NCBI GenBank assembly: GCA_036704045.1
Contig: DATNQM010000042.1
Coordinates: 159,234-223,233 of the forward strand
Direction of reading: 5' to 3'
DNA length: 64,000 bases
DNA from: Ancylothrix sp036704045
GTDB lineage: Bacteria > Cyanobacteriota > Cyanobacteriia > Cyanobacteriales > Oscillatoriaceae
The notes beneath the pieces are model-generated. The model was given only the letters and a program-made list of their open reading frames with translations. It was not told the DNA's origin and did not search any database. Shown here piece after piece: positions 52,025 to 61,548 of this stretch. Both the position numbers and the translations under genes were made by a program. Numbering within the stretch: position 1 is the stretch's first letter; each line of letters opens with the position of its first letter.

Positions 52025-54712
52025 ATGCAAAAACAACTTCGGCTTTTAAACCGGCCCCCCCAAACTTTAGAAGATAACTATTTCAGTGAAATTCGCCCTC
52101 AACTTTATCTGCGCCATGCTCACCATCACCAGTATGGAAGCAGACAAGGCTCAACTCTTGCCGAACATTTAGACTCTGCTTGTCAATTTATTCTCACGGT
52201 TACAAAAATAGCAAACCTCCCCGAAAATAAACGGGGTTTAATCTTAGCTGCAACTGTTGTTCACGACTTGAATAAATTAGATGAAGAAGGCCGTAAAGTT
52301 AAAGTTTTAGCGAGAGATGAGCAATTTTTGCGAGAGCAATTAGAGGAAGCTTGTGTTTTAAAATTAATTAAAAATGACGAGGATTTAGAATTAGTTAGAA
52401 GGTTAATCGAACGCCATTCCGGCCACAATATTAGCGATGGTGCGATACTTTTTCCTGAAGATCCGGCGATTAAACGTTGGGCTGCAATGGTGACGGCGGC
52501 GGATTTATTTGACTTAGGAATTCCAGAAAATGAAAGGTTGCGAAAAGTTCAAAATGAGTTAACAGTTGCTTTTGGCCGGCGTAGTAATCTTTTCCGAATT
52601 CGACTCTCGGAAGATCGCGGTTATATCACGGCTTTATTGCTGGGTGCCTGCGAGGAAATTTTACAGGATTATGAATTAACTCCTTTGGCACTTTTTCCCG
52701 ATGGCATAATTTTTGAGGGTTCGGCTTGGCCTTTGGAAGATTTAACGTTAAAAATTGCTTCTCGTTGGCAAGCAAAAATTGATGAGGTTTTTGGGAATAA
52801 TATTGAACAGTTGGTGCGTGCTACAAAAGATGGAATTAAGGTTTCTCAGCAAGCTATCCAGCAAAATGTTGATGAGGTAGTGAACATTATCTTGGCGCTT
52901 TTGGAAAAGAAAAAAGCCAATTTTAAACTTGACAAAATTAACAATGATGTGGAAAAATGGGGAGAAGAAGCTGGCACTGAGGCATTACAAAAAGCAGCGG
53001 AAGTTGGGTTAGTGCCGGTGAGTAATGCTGAAGAATTTGGTATTGCCGAAGGGCTAAAAGCTGCTTATTTGAGCTACGGGGAAGCCGGTTTAAAGACGAA
53101 TCAACGTTGGGAAAAAATTGCTGAAAAAGTAGGAATTTCTGAACAGCAAAAAATCGTCCTTGAAAGCTTTAATGCTCAATATGGCCGGCCTTTATTTGCT
53201 GCTAAAGCTGCGGTGAGAGGGCTGGAGGGAATTGAATTAGCTTTGCGCGAATCTTTTGAATTGAGAAAAGAAAGCTCGCAAAAAGATGAGACATCTGAAG
53301 CTTCAGAAGAAATGGTGGCGGCTGTTGCCAGACTTTTGAATTTACCAAATGCCCGTGCTTTAAATGGCATTGAAGATTTGATGGCATATATTGAAGCAAA
53401 CCCCCGCAAACGTTGTTCTCTTGGTTCAACTTTTGGCGAAACAGATGACCTAAGTTCTAACAGTATGCCACCTGGTACAAAGGTGCAAGTTTTTTCTAAT
53501 CGTTTGCCTGGTGGAATCAGTGCTGAACCAAAACGACAAGCAGACTCTTTAGCGGCATTGTCTTATCAGCTTATGACTGTAGGTGCAAATTTTCCGAAAG
53601 TTAAACAAAATCCGCTTTATTTGCACTTGGCTTTGCCAAAAAATTCTTCTCCTGAATTGTTGAGAATTTGGCGAGAATTTTTGCGAAAACTTGCTGCTAC
53701 AAATGCAGAAGGAGGTACGGTTACGGCTAATGAAATCAAGCTTTATAAAGATAATGAACTGGAATTTACGGCTAACAAAGTTGTGGGTTTTGCCTTTCCT
53801 AAACGGCCTAATTTTATCTACACAACAGTTGTTATTCCTTTACTGTGGGGTGATGCAAATTCATCTGTGGCTTTACTCAAATCCTTGCGATTAGCCTTAG
53901 AAATTTCCTTATCTTTAGAATTTGGTTTTCCATTTACACTTAGTGGTAATTTGGAAGTAGAATTATCTGAGGAGAATTTCGGACGAGTAGAAGGAATACC
54001 GGCCTCCCTTCAATTTTTACTTGAAACAGGACAATATAACCGGCCCGAAGCTGAGGAAATTTTGCAGCGACTTCGGTGCTTGGGAAAACTTGCAATAGCT
54101 GTTTCTAGTATTCAAAAAATGGAGGATTGCTTGTATGATTTAGCTCGTGCAACAGTACAACCTTTTCGGCTTTATTATGTGTTGCTACGCTGGATTTTGC
54201 GAGAACAAGATGAGCCTAATTTGGAGTACAATTGGAAGCAAATTAAGGAACCCTTAAATACTTTATTGGAGAGCCTTATGCCAAATGAAAATACGCTTTT
54301 AACTCAATATCTCAAAGAGGCGGCAAAAATTGCGGTTGAAGCAACTCTCCGAGGAAGTTCTTCCACGAAACGCACGTCTTTAGCCGAGCCATTTACGGCT
54401 TTTACGACGGCGGTTCGTTCGCATAAATCTTACATGGATTTAGATTTTATGTTTGGGGCTTTAGCACAAAAGTATCACACTCGTTTAGACCGTATCCGTG
54501 ATTATCAAGTGGGGCCAACCAAGTATGAGAAAATAAAGCAATACTACGCAGTTTTGCGAAAGCTTTATGAGGAAGTTTATCAAGGCCGACCTGAGAAACT
54601 TCTTGCAGATCAAAACAACTTGGAAGCCGCTTATTTATTTTTCCGAAAGGAAGCTGAACAGCAAAAAAAAGCAGAAAAATCAAGCGAAAATACAGAGGAA
54701 GATGACGAATAG
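52025..54712 (+). CDS. cas10d: Type I-D large subunit Cas10d (Csc3), cassette B
   Basis: The 895-residue large subunit has an HD nuclease domain at the N-terminus: HHHQYGSRQGSTLAEHLDSA, AATVVHDLNKLDEEG (HD) and RLIERHSGHNISD, followed by MVTAADLFDLG. The Cas10-like core is in the middle and a helical region ends the protein. GGAGAG precedes an internal ATG at 54,278, a likely Cas11d start. AGGAGAG at 52,012 is the ribosome-binding site for the main ATG. It heads the effector genes of cassette B. Confidence 0.93.
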   Translation: MQKQLRLLNRPPQTLEDNYFSEIRPQLYLRHAHHHQYGSRQGSTLAEHLDSACQFILTVTKIANLPENKRGLILAATVVHDLNKLDEEGRKVKVLARDEQFLREQLEEACVLKLIKNDEDLELVRRLIERHSGHNISDGAILFPEDPAIKRWAAMVTAADLFDLGIPENERLRKVQNELTVAFGRRSNLFRIRLSEDRGYITALLLGACEEILQDYELTPLALFPDGIIFEGSAWPLEDLTLKIASRWQAKIDEVFGNNIEQLVRATKDGIKVSQQAIQQNVDEVVNIILALLEKKKANFKLDKINNDVEKWGEEAGTEALQKAAEVGLVPVSNAEEFGIAEGLKAAYLSYGEAGLKTNQRWEKIAEKVGISEQQKIVLESFNAQYGRPLFAAKAAVRGLEGIELALRESFELRKESSQKDETSEASEEMVAAVARLLNLPNARALNGIEDLMAYIEANPRKRCSLGSTFGETDDLSSNSMPPGTKVQVFSNRLPGGISAEPKRQADSLAALSYQLMTVGANFPKVKQNPLYLHLALPKNSSPELLRIWREFLRKLAATNAEGGTVTANEIKLYKDNELEFTANKVVGFAFPKRPNFIYTTVVIPLLWGDANSSVALLKSLRLALEISLSLEFGFPFTLSGNLEVELSEENFGRVEGIPASLQFLLETGQYNRPEAEEILQRLRCLGKLAIAVSSIQKMEDCLYDLARATVQPFRLYYVLLRWILREQDEPNLEYNWKQIKEPLNTLLESLMPNENTLLTQYLKEAAKIAVEATLRGSSSTKRTSLAEPFTAFTTAVRSHKSYMDLDFMFGALAQKYHTRLDRIRDYQVGPTKYEKIKQYYAVLRKLYEEVYQGRPEKLLADQNNLEAAYLFFRKEAEQQKKAEKSSENTEEDDE
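54278..54712 (+). CDS. Predicted internally translated Cas11d small subunit, cassette B
   Basis: An in-frame ATG at codon 752 (MPNENTLLTQYLKEAAKIAV) has GGAGAG (54,268-54,273) at optimal distance. The product would be 144 residues, helical, with a charged tail. Independent translation of the small subunit from inside cas10d is established for type I-D. That this site is used is inferred from the strong ribosome-binding site. Confidence 0.7.
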   Translation: MPNENTLLTQYLKEAAKIAVEATLRGSSSTKRTSLAEPFTAFTTAVRSHKSYMDLDFMFGALAQKYHTRLDRIRDYQVGPTKYEKIKQYYAVLRKLYEEVYQGRPEKLLADQNNLEAAYLFFRKEAEQQKKAEKSSENTEEDDE

Positions 54713-54783
54713 TTGAACCCAAGCCAAAAAAACATGAAAAAGCCACCGAAAATACTGCATCTGTTTAATTAGGAGATTCCTTC

Positions 54784-55809
54784 ATGTCTGTTGAAAAACT
54801 CAATGCTTTTCTCGCTCAAGGTTACGAAAATTTTCCCAAAGGCCGGTTTATTGGTTTGGTGGTTTTGAGAACAACAAAATCGGAAACAATCTTTCGCACA
54901 GAAGGTTCTGGCGAACCAATGTCTAGCGAATTTGTGCAAGCCGGTGTAGAGGATCAAAGTTCGATTCAACGCTTGGTAATGACAAAACGCAAGCAAGTTG
55001 CACCAGAACGCCGGTATGGACGCGAATTTTTACGCTCACACCAACTTTTATACACCAGTAAAGAAGGTTCTGTGTGTTCTTTAAATACGAATTCTCCCTG
55101 TGAAATGTGTGTTGATTGTTTCCTTTATGGTTTTGCTGCCGGTGGTGGTGGGGCTCAAAAAAGCCGCATTTGGACAGAGGATGCTTTCAGTGTGCTACCG
55201 GCAACCGATGTGCTGGGAGATCGCACGATCAATGCTATTTTTGAAACCGGCACAATGCGCGATGAACAAGGGAACGCTTCAACGGCTTTAAACACCAGCG
55301 AATACATTAAACCAGGCGTTCATTTTCTTGATGTTGTAACGCTAAAAGATATTACGGCTGATGAGTTGCGTTATGTGATTGGCAACATTTTATCGACAAC
55401 TCGTTATGGCGCAGTTTCCAGTCGCGTTGGACGCATGGAAAATCAAATATTAGGAGTGTTTGCAGGTCGGGTAGAATTGCCAAGTTCTTTGGAATTAGTG
55501 CAAGGCATTTATGATACTTTGCCCAAGCCTTTAGAACATCCCTTCAATACAGACACTCTCATTACCACTACCAAGCAAGTTATTTCAAATTGGAAAAACC
55601 GGCGAGGAGTTTCTATGCAATTATCAGAAGAGGAATTAGCCGCATTAATTGCCGATGTTGATAATCATTGGTCAGAAACCCAACGGGATGCTTTTTTGAA
55701 GCGTTTAAGTGCTTCTTATGAACCCTTCCGAGTCGCACCAGAAGCGAAAAAAAGCAGCAAAAGCGGCAAAAGTAAAAACAAGCAAAACACGGTAGAAACA
55801 GAGAGTTAA
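54784..55809 (+). CDS. csc2: Type I-D backbone protein Csc2 (Cas7), cassette B
   Basis: The 341-residue Cas7-family protein matches the cassette A copy in FIGLVVLRTTKSETIF, MTKRKQVAPERRYGREFLRS, EYIKPGVHFLDVVTLKD and LSTTRYGAVSSRVGRMENQI. It carries an extra cysteine-rich NSPCEMCVDCFLYG stretch that the A copy lacks. The tail is lysine-rich. AGGAG precedes the ATG. Confidence 0.94.
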   Translation: MSVEKLNAFLAQGYENFPKGRFIGLVVLRTTKSETIFRTEGSGEPMSSEFVQAGVEDQSSIQRLVMTKRKQVAPERRYGREFLRSHQLLYTSKEGSVCSLNTNSPCEMCVDCFLYGFAAGGGGAQKSRIWTEDAFSVLPATDVLGDRTINAIFETGTMRDEQGNASTALNTSEYIKPGVHFLDVVTLKDITADELRYVIGNILSTTRYGAVSSRVGRMENQILGVFAGRVELPSSLELVQGIYDTLPKPLEHPFNTDTLITTTKQVISNWKNRRGVSMQLSEEELAALIADVDNHWSETQRDAFLKRLSASYEPFRVAPEAKKSSKSGKSKNKQNTVETES

Positions 55810-55812
55810 TTT

Positions 55813-56571
55813 ATGTCTACACTTCCTTTTGGGCAGGCAAAACTTATTGAATTATGGTGTGCAGAACCGGTGTTTTTTGCCTCAAGGGAGTTGTCAGATA
55901 CCTATTACACCGAAGGAGCGATTGGGAATTATGCTTTAGCCTATGCAATGGGTTGGGTACATTCTCCCTATCGTCTCCAAGGTGCAGCTACAGGAAGACC
56001 AACTTATAGGGAAGATTTACAACCTTTAAGCCAAACTTGTTATGTGTTACCGGCATCTCCAAGCAATGGTAAAGTAACATTTCGGTTTGAAAGATTTAAC
56101 GCTCTTTCTGATAGCTATTGGTATTCGATGACTAATAACCGAGTTGCCACTTCAAGAGAAGATTTACCATTAATACGGCAAGGCAAAAAACCGAATTCAT
56201 TTAGACCGAGTAATTTTCCCCAAACGGGACGACTTCGCATGATTGAACGCCAAAATAAATTTCAAACTTTGGTGTTAGGAAATTGCGAATTACCGGCCTA
56301 TATTCGTTTAGGAAAATTTGCCAGTAAAGTTAAGGTGAATGTGTTGGAAGAAATGCCGGTGAGTTTATTGCCGGTGGGTGAATATCAAAGTGACTTTTAT
56401 CTTAGCGTTGCTGACTTGCCTTCCAGCTTAGAAATCTTGTCTTTTGACTTGATTTCGATGCCACCGGCACCCTTGTTAAAAAACTTGCATTTTCGCGGTG
56501 AAGCTTGGCGTGTGGGTGACATGACAATACCAGCAAATTTACATTTTTGTTGTGGAGAAACCCGGCAATGA
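55813..56571 (+). CDS. csc1: Type I-D protein Csc1 (Cas5), cassette B
   Basis: The 252-residue Cas5-family protein starts 3 bases after csc2-B. Shared Csc1 segments are VFFASRELSDTYYTE, AIGNYALAYAMGWV and PAYIRLGKFASKVKVNVLE. Its stop overlaps the cas3-B start (ATGA), which shows translational coupling. Confidence 0.92.
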   Translation: MSTLPFGQAKLIELWCAEPVFFASRELSDTYYTEGAIGNYALAYAMGWVHSPYRLQGAATGRPTYREDLQPLSQTCYVLPASPSNGKVTFRFERFNALSDSYWYSMTNNRVATSREDLPLIRQGKKPNSFRPSNFPQTGRLRMIERQNKFQTLVLGNCELPAYIRLGKFASKVKVNVLEEMPVSLLPVGEYQSDFYLSVADLPSSLEILSFDLISMPPAPLLKNLHFRGEAWRVGDMTIPANLHFCCGETRQ

Positions 56572-58865
56572 CTACTAAAAATTTAGCCATTACACTTGAA
56601 CCCCGCAGCATTCCCAGCGCAGTTTCTCTCCCCGATGAACTGCAATTTATGGGGAATGCACTTCAACATCAAGTCGATGTATTTGAACAAGCGCGAAATG
56701 CAGATATTATTCTCGATTTAGCGCCAACTGGCACAGGAAAAACAAAGGCCGGTTTAGCAGTGGTGTTGCATAATCCCACTCAAAATGCCATTTATATTGC
56801 CCCTACAAATGCGTTAGTAGAACAGCAGAAAGAAGCTGCTGAGAAATTTGTGCAAGATGCCGGTTTGCCTCACCTTGTTAAAGCAGTTACCGCCAGAGAA
56901 ATTAAATCATGGCCCGATGACAGAGTAGGTAAACGTTCGGGAGAAAAGCTGTATAATGTGCTGCGAAATCCTGCAACAGTTTTTGATGATGTTGAGCCTA
57001 ACCAGCCGGTTTTGTTAGTCATCAACCCGGATATTTTCTATTATGCTACTTTCTTCAGTTATAACCGGCTAGATAAGATAAACTTAGCATCAATGTTTTT
57101 CGCTTCTTTTGGCACTGTAATTTTTGATGAATTTCATCTTTATGATGCCAAACAGTTAGTAGGGTTACTTTTTTACCTTGCATATTCGCTAATTTTTGGC
57201 TTCTTCCAAAACGGGCGCAAAATTGTTTTATTGACAGCCACCCCAGAAAAAGCCTGTGAAGCTGCGCTGCAAACTTTACAAGAAAAGGGGTTAAAAATTG
57301 CTCGAATTGATGGAGAAACCGGCCAGGGAAATTTATTACCTTCGCAAACAGCAGTTAATTTAGAATTGCGGTCAAAACCCGATGATAAAACTCAGTGGGT
57401 GAATGAATTAGCCAACGAAGTCATTAAACGTTTAAAAGAGCAACCGTCTCAAAATGGTGCTGTGATTCTTGACTCTTTGGATAACATTAATTTGCTGGCT
57501 AAACTACTGCGAGAAAAAGGTTTTAGTGATGTCACGGGACGAATCACCGGCCCAGCCCCAAAAGCAGACAGACAGAGAGCAATGCAGTGTCAAATTATTT
57601 TAGCAACCAGTACCGTAGATGTAGGATTTAACTTTGAACGTAACCCCGCACCGCAAAGACAAAATTTAGACTGGTTAATTTTTTCAGCCCGTGATAGAGC
57701 CGCTTTTTGGCAAAGAATAGGACGAGTCGGGCGTGTTTTAGGCAAGTCTGAAACCGATATTCCTTCACAAGCAATTGCCTACTTACCGACAGTTGCGTGG
57801 GAACAAGGTTTAAGCCATTTAGACTGTGCTAAAGGACGATTTGTACTCACAGAAACTCTGAATAATTTAGCTTGCTTAGATAAAGCTTTTCTTGTTGCCT
57901 ATTGGCGTTCAGAGGCATTTTTAGAAATTGCCCGTCCTTTGTTAGAAATGGAAGAATTGCTGACAAATTTACCCAACCAAAAAGTAATTACTCAATTGTT
58001 TGAAACACTGCAAGAAATTTTGGGAGGAGGACGTAGTTGGAAAGAATATCGTTACCGGATGCAGATTTTACGAGCCGCAGAGCAGATTGTTAAAATAGGA
58101 GATAAACCTCTAAAAGAAGAGTGGAAATACATCAAAGGAGGTCAAGCTTTTGTGAAAAAATTTATGCAGCTTCATTATGCGGCTGAATACGAAGAAATTG
58201 AAACAGGAATTGCTACCATAGAACAGTATGAGGAGGAATTTCAAAGCAATTTAGATGCAGCTAACCAATTAAAAGAATTTGCGAATATTTGGGCGACAAG
58301 TTATGCACCACTGTTTCAATTCCGTTCAAGCTTGTTTGAAAGTCTAACTATTCGCGATCCACAAGGTTTTTTATTGGATGAATCTGAACAAACTGTCTTA
58401 GATCCAATTCATTTATTACGTTATTACGAATTTGTGCAAAAGAATGATTGGATTGAAGTAACGAATCGCGTTAAAACAACTTATCAATTAAGTTTTCGTT
58501 TGCGCTATTATGGAAATCAAGCAGACTTTGTGAGTCAAGAACTGAACAAATTAACCGCTTTTGCAAATTGTAGTATTACTCGTCAATTAAACGGTGCAAT
58601 TGCACCAACTCCCTTAGTTAAAGAACTTGAAAAACGATTGCTACCAGGAGTAATTATTTGTCCTATTGCAAATGCTGCTGCTTTTTATCAATTGCGACGA
58701 GAAGGAATAGAATCTTATCCGATTCTAATTTGTTGCAATGATAAAGAAAAAGAGTACAGATTTTTACCTGGAATTTATGGCATTTTAGCAATGGCAATGA
58801 AGAGTAAACAGTTACGTCTTCCTGATAATGAACCTTTGATTACCTCAGTTCAACTCAACTCCTAA
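56568..58865 (+). CDS. cas3: Type I-D Cas3 helicase, cassette B
   Basis: The 765-residue helicase starts at the ATG in ATGA that overlaps the csc1-B stop. Motifs: APTGTGKTKAG (near residue 55), VIFDEFHLYD, VLLTATPEKA and QRIGRVGRVLG. It lacks an HD domain, as expected for type I-D. It unwinds target DNA for the Cas10d HD nuclease. In cassette A the helicase gene comes first, here it comes last of the interference genes. Confidence 0.93.
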   Translation: MTTKNLAITLEPRSIPSAVSLPDELQFMGNALQHQVDVFEQARNADIILDLAPTGTGKTKAGLAVVLHNPTQNAIYIAPTNALVEQQKEAAEKFVQDAGLPHLVKAVTAREIKSWPDDRVGKRSGEKLYNVLRNPATVFDDVEPNQPVLLVINPDIFYYATFFSYNRLDKINLASMFFASFGTVIFDEFHLYDAKQLVGLLFYLAYSLIFGFFQNGRKIVLLTATPEKACEAALQTLQEKGLKIARIDGETGQGNLLPSQTAVNLELRSKPDDKTQWVNELANEVIKRLKEQPSQNGAVILDSLDNINLLAKLLREKGFSDVTGRITGPAPKADRQRAMQCQIILATSTVDVGFNFERNPAPQRQNLDWLIFSARDRAAFWQRIGRVGRVLGKSETDIPSQAIAYLPTVAWEQGLSHLDCAKGRFVLTETLNNLACLDKAFLVAYWRSEAFLEIARPLLEMEELLTNLPNQKVITQLFETLQEILGGGRSWKEYRYRMQILRAAEQIVKIGDKPLKEEWKYIKGGQAFVKKFMQLHYAAEYEEIETGIATIEQYEEEFQSNLDAANQLKEFANIWATSYAPLFQFRSSLFESLTIRDPQGFLLDESEQTVLDPIHLLRYYEFVQKNDWIEVTNRVKTTYQLSFRLRYYGNQADFVSQELNKLTAFANCSITRQLNGAIAPTPLVKELEKRLLPGVIICPIANAAAFYQLRREGIESYPILICCNDKEKEYRFLPGIYGILAMAMKSKQLRLPDNEPLITSVQLNS

Positions 58866-58892
58866 TTCAAAACTGAAAGTTACTATTTAGAT

Positions 58893-58923
58893 GTTGGGTT
58901 TCGTTGCCTACAACCCAACCTAC
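58893..58923. repeat. Dispersed hairpin repeat between cas3-B and cas6
   Basis: GTTGGGTTTCGTTG and CAACCCAACCTAC are its ends. It is the same family as the copies at 12,644, 13,483, 21,860 and 42,714, and could attenuate transcription into cas6. Confidence 0.7.
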
Positions 58924-59007
58924 AAAAGTGCTTTTTTGTTCAAATTTTAACGGTATCCTATAGCAGATAAATGCAGATAGGGTGTTCATTTTTTTACGGA
59001 GGTTACT

Positions 59008-59868
59008 ATGCCACACAGCCTTGTTCTCAATATCTTGCCGAAGTCTCCTATTCCTGCTCATTACCTCACCGGCAGGCATTTACACGCTTTATTTCTCACG
59101 CTTGTAAGTGCTGCTGATAAAGAATTAGGTGATTATCTTCACGCGCAAACAAATGAAAAAGCTTTCACTCTTAGTCCTTTGCAAATCAGCGGCCAAAATC
59201 GCTGTTATAAAGATATTTATTCGTTGCAATGGGAACATAAAAAAACTATCCCTACAGGTACTCGTTGCTGGTGGCGAATTTCTCTTCTTGATGATACGCT
59301 TTTTAGTCGGCTTACTAAACTGTGGCTGAACTTAAACCCTGAGCATTCTTGGCATTTAGGGCCGGCAGATTTACATATTACCGGCATTTTAGGAACTCCT
59401 CAACATAATCAACCTTGGGCAAATTTTTCGACTTATTCTACTTTGTACGAAGAAGCATCTGAAACTCAGCGACAAATTGCTTTGAGTATTAACACGCCTG
59501 CTACTTTTCGTCAAGGTAGTTTTGATTCGGCTTTGCCTAGTGCTGAAAGTGTTTTTAATGGTTTAATTAATCGTTGGAATAAGTATAGTGGAATGGAATT
59601 TTCCTCTTCATTAAGTGGGTTTGTTTTTCCTAGTTTCTTCAATATTCATACAGAAATGGTTGAGGATTCTCGTAGCAGGTTTATTGGCTGTATTGGAGAA
59701 ATTAATTACCGGATTTTAGGGGAGGTTGAACCTGAGCAAATTAAACAGATTAATACACTGGCAGATTTTGCGATGTATGCCGGTATTGGTCGCAAAACTC
59801 CGATGGGTATGGGTATGGTACGCCGGCCTTCTTTTGGTAAAAAAGTTTCTGTTTTGGAGGATGTATGA
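59008..59868 (+). CDS. cas6: CRISPR RNA endonuclease Cas6
   Basis: The 286-residue Cas6 cuts the repeat at the base of its hairpin to release crRNAs. The likely catalytic histidine is in TGRHLHALFLTLV (near 30). The C-terminal glycine-rich loop is YAGIGRKTPMGMGMVRRP. ACGGAGG lies at ideal distance from the ATG. It would serve both effector cassettes and could also process the mini-CRISPR RNA at 51,472-51,600. Confidence 0.93.
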   Translation: MPHSLVLNILPKSPIPAHYLTGRHLHALFLTLVSAADKELGDYLHAQTNEKAFTLSPLQISGQNRCYKDIYSLQWEHKKTIPTGTRCWWRISLLDDTLFSRLTKLWLNLNPEHSWHLGPADLHITGILGTPQHNQPWANFSTYSTLYEEASETQRQIALSINTPATFRQGSFDSALPSAESVFNGLINRWNKYSGMEFSSSLSGFVFPSFFNIHTEMVEDSRSRFIGCIGEINYRILGEVEPEQIKQINTLADFAMYAGIGRKTPMGMGMVRRPSFGKKVSVLEDV

Positions 59869-60458
59869 ACGAGTTAGATTATATTCCAATTGCGGCTTTA
59901 AATCAATATGCTTACTGTCCGCATCGATGTGGTCGAATGTATTGCATGGGTGAGTTTGTTGACAACCAATATACGATTGAGGGTACTAGTTTACATCAGC
60001 GTGTACATACGGTTGGGGAGGGAAACCGTGAGCAAACTTGGCAAGTACGAGCGATTTGGTTAAAGTCTGAGGAGTATCGGCTTCTTGGTAAGGCTGATTT
60101 AATTGAAGAAAGTGATGGTTCTATTTATCCTGTGGAGTATAAACGGGGTCTAAAAGGTGAGTGGGATAATGATGAGTTACAGGTTGCTGCTCAGGCTTTG
60201 TGTTTGGAGGAAATGACGGGTAAAAAGGTTGATTTGGGGTATGTTTATTATGCTCATTCTCATCAACGAGTGCCGGTGGATATTAATCGACAGTTGCGTG
60301 AAGAAACGATTGCTACTATTAAGGCTGTGACGGATTTATTAACGACTGGAAAGATGCCAAAGCCGGTGTATAGTCCGCGTTGTCAAGGTTGTAGTTTGTT
60401 TGCTGGTTGTTTACCAAAGGCGGCTGCAAAGTTAGGCGGGTATCAAGAGCCTTGTTAG
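59865..60458 (+). CDS. cas4: CRISPR adaptation nuclease Cas4
   Basis: The 197-residue RecB-like nuclease starts in ATGA overlapping the cas6 stop. The four iron-sulfur cysteines are visible in YCPHRC (near 25) and PRCQGCSLFAGC (near 180), with the nuclease core in LLGKADLIEE and YPVEYKRGLKG. Cas4 trims prespacers and selects the PAM. Confidence 0.95.
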   Translation: MNELDYIPIAALNQYAYCPHRCGRMYCMGEFVDNQYTIEGTSLHQRVHTVGEGNREQTWQVRAIWLKSEEYRLLGKADLIEESDGSIYPVEYKRGLKGEWDNDELQVAAQALCLEEMTGKKVDLGYVYYAHSHQRVPVDINRQLREETIATIKAVTDLLTTGKMPKPVYSPRCQGCSLFAGCLPKAAAKLGGYQEPC

Positions 60459-60531
60459 TGGTTTTGTGTCAACTGTTAGGGCTGATTTTTTTAATCTAAA
60501 ATGTTCAATTAGTAATGATTAGGAGGATACA

Positions 60532-61536
60532 ATGATGGGAACTGCTTATGTTATTCAAGAAGATGCTTTTGTGGGTAAAGTTGATGAACGTTTGGTTGTG
60601 AAGTTTGAGAATAAGGCGATTATGGATGTGCCTTTAATTAAGGTTGAGGGGGTGGTTATTTTAGGACGTGCTACTGTTTCGCCGGCTTTAATTAATGAGT
60701 TGCTTGAGCGTCATATTCCGTTGTCTTTTATGACGAAGACGGGGCGGTATTTGGGCCGGTTGGAACCGGAGGTGACGAAGAATATTTTTGTGCGAAGAGC
60801 TCAGTGGATGGCTGCGGGGGAGTCGGATCAGGCGGTGCATTTGGTGCGAGGTTTTGTACGGGGTAAGTTAAAGAATTATCGTATCAGTTTGATGCGTAGT
60901 GCACGAGAAAAGAAGGGGGATTTTAAGGCGGCGCTTTCTCAGTTAGATAATTGTCTTTCTCCGATTGATAAGACTGATTCTATTGATTCGTTGCGGGGGT
61001 TGGAGGGGGCCGGTAGTGCGGCTTATTTTGGGGCTTTTGATATGTTGATTCGTGGGGATGGTTTTGCTTTTGAAAAACGTCGGCGTCGTCCTCCGACTGA
61101 TCCGGTTAATTCGTTGTTGAGTTTGGGGTATTCTTTGTTGCGCCATGATGTGCAAAGTGCGGTGAATATTGTGGGGTTTGATCCGTATTTGGGGTATTTG
61201 CATGTTGAGCGTTATGGCCGGCCTTCTTTGGCGTTGGATTTGATGGAGGAGTTCAGGCCGGTGGTGGTGGATGCTATGGTTTTGAATGCGATTAATAAGC
61301 GTATTTTGAAGGTGGGAGATTTTGTGACGGAACCGATTAGTGGGGCGGTTTCTTTGACGCCGGATGGGTTGAAGATTTTTCTACGTTTGTATGAGGAGAA
61401 GAAACAGTGTAAGTTTAAGCATCCGGTGATGGGAACGCTGTGTAGTTATCAGGAATGTTTTGAGATTCAGGGGCGTTTGTTGGCTAAGTTTTTGTTGGGT
61501 GAAACCGATAAGTATCCGCCGTTGGTGTTAAAGTAG
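60532..61536 (+). CDS. cas1: CRISPR integrase Cas1
   Basis: The 334-residue integrase has the catalytic glutamate in LRGLEGAGSAAYF, the histidine in DPYLGYLHVERYGR and the acidic LALDLMEEFRP. Cas1 and Cas2 insert new spacers at the leader end of the array. AGGAGG lies upstream of ATG 60,532; the next codon is also ATG. Confidence 0.97.
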   Translation: MMGTAYVIQEDAFVGKVDERLVVKFENKAIMDVPLIKVEGVVILGRATVSPALINELLERHIPLSFMTKTGRYLGRLEPEVTKNIFVRRAQWMAAGESDQAVHLVRGFVRGKLKNYRISLMRSAREKKGDFKAALSQLDNCLSPIDKTDSIDSLRGLEGAGSAAYFGAFDMLIRGDGFAFEKRRRRPPTDPVNSLLSLGYSLLRHDVQSAVNIVGFDPYLGYLHVERYGRPSLALDLMEEFRPVVVDAMVLNAINKRILKVGDFVTEPISGAVSLTPDGLKIFLRLYEEKKQCKFKHPVMGTLCSYQECFEIQGRLLAKFLLGETDKYPPLVLK

Positions 61537-61548
61537 GGAGGTTTGATT

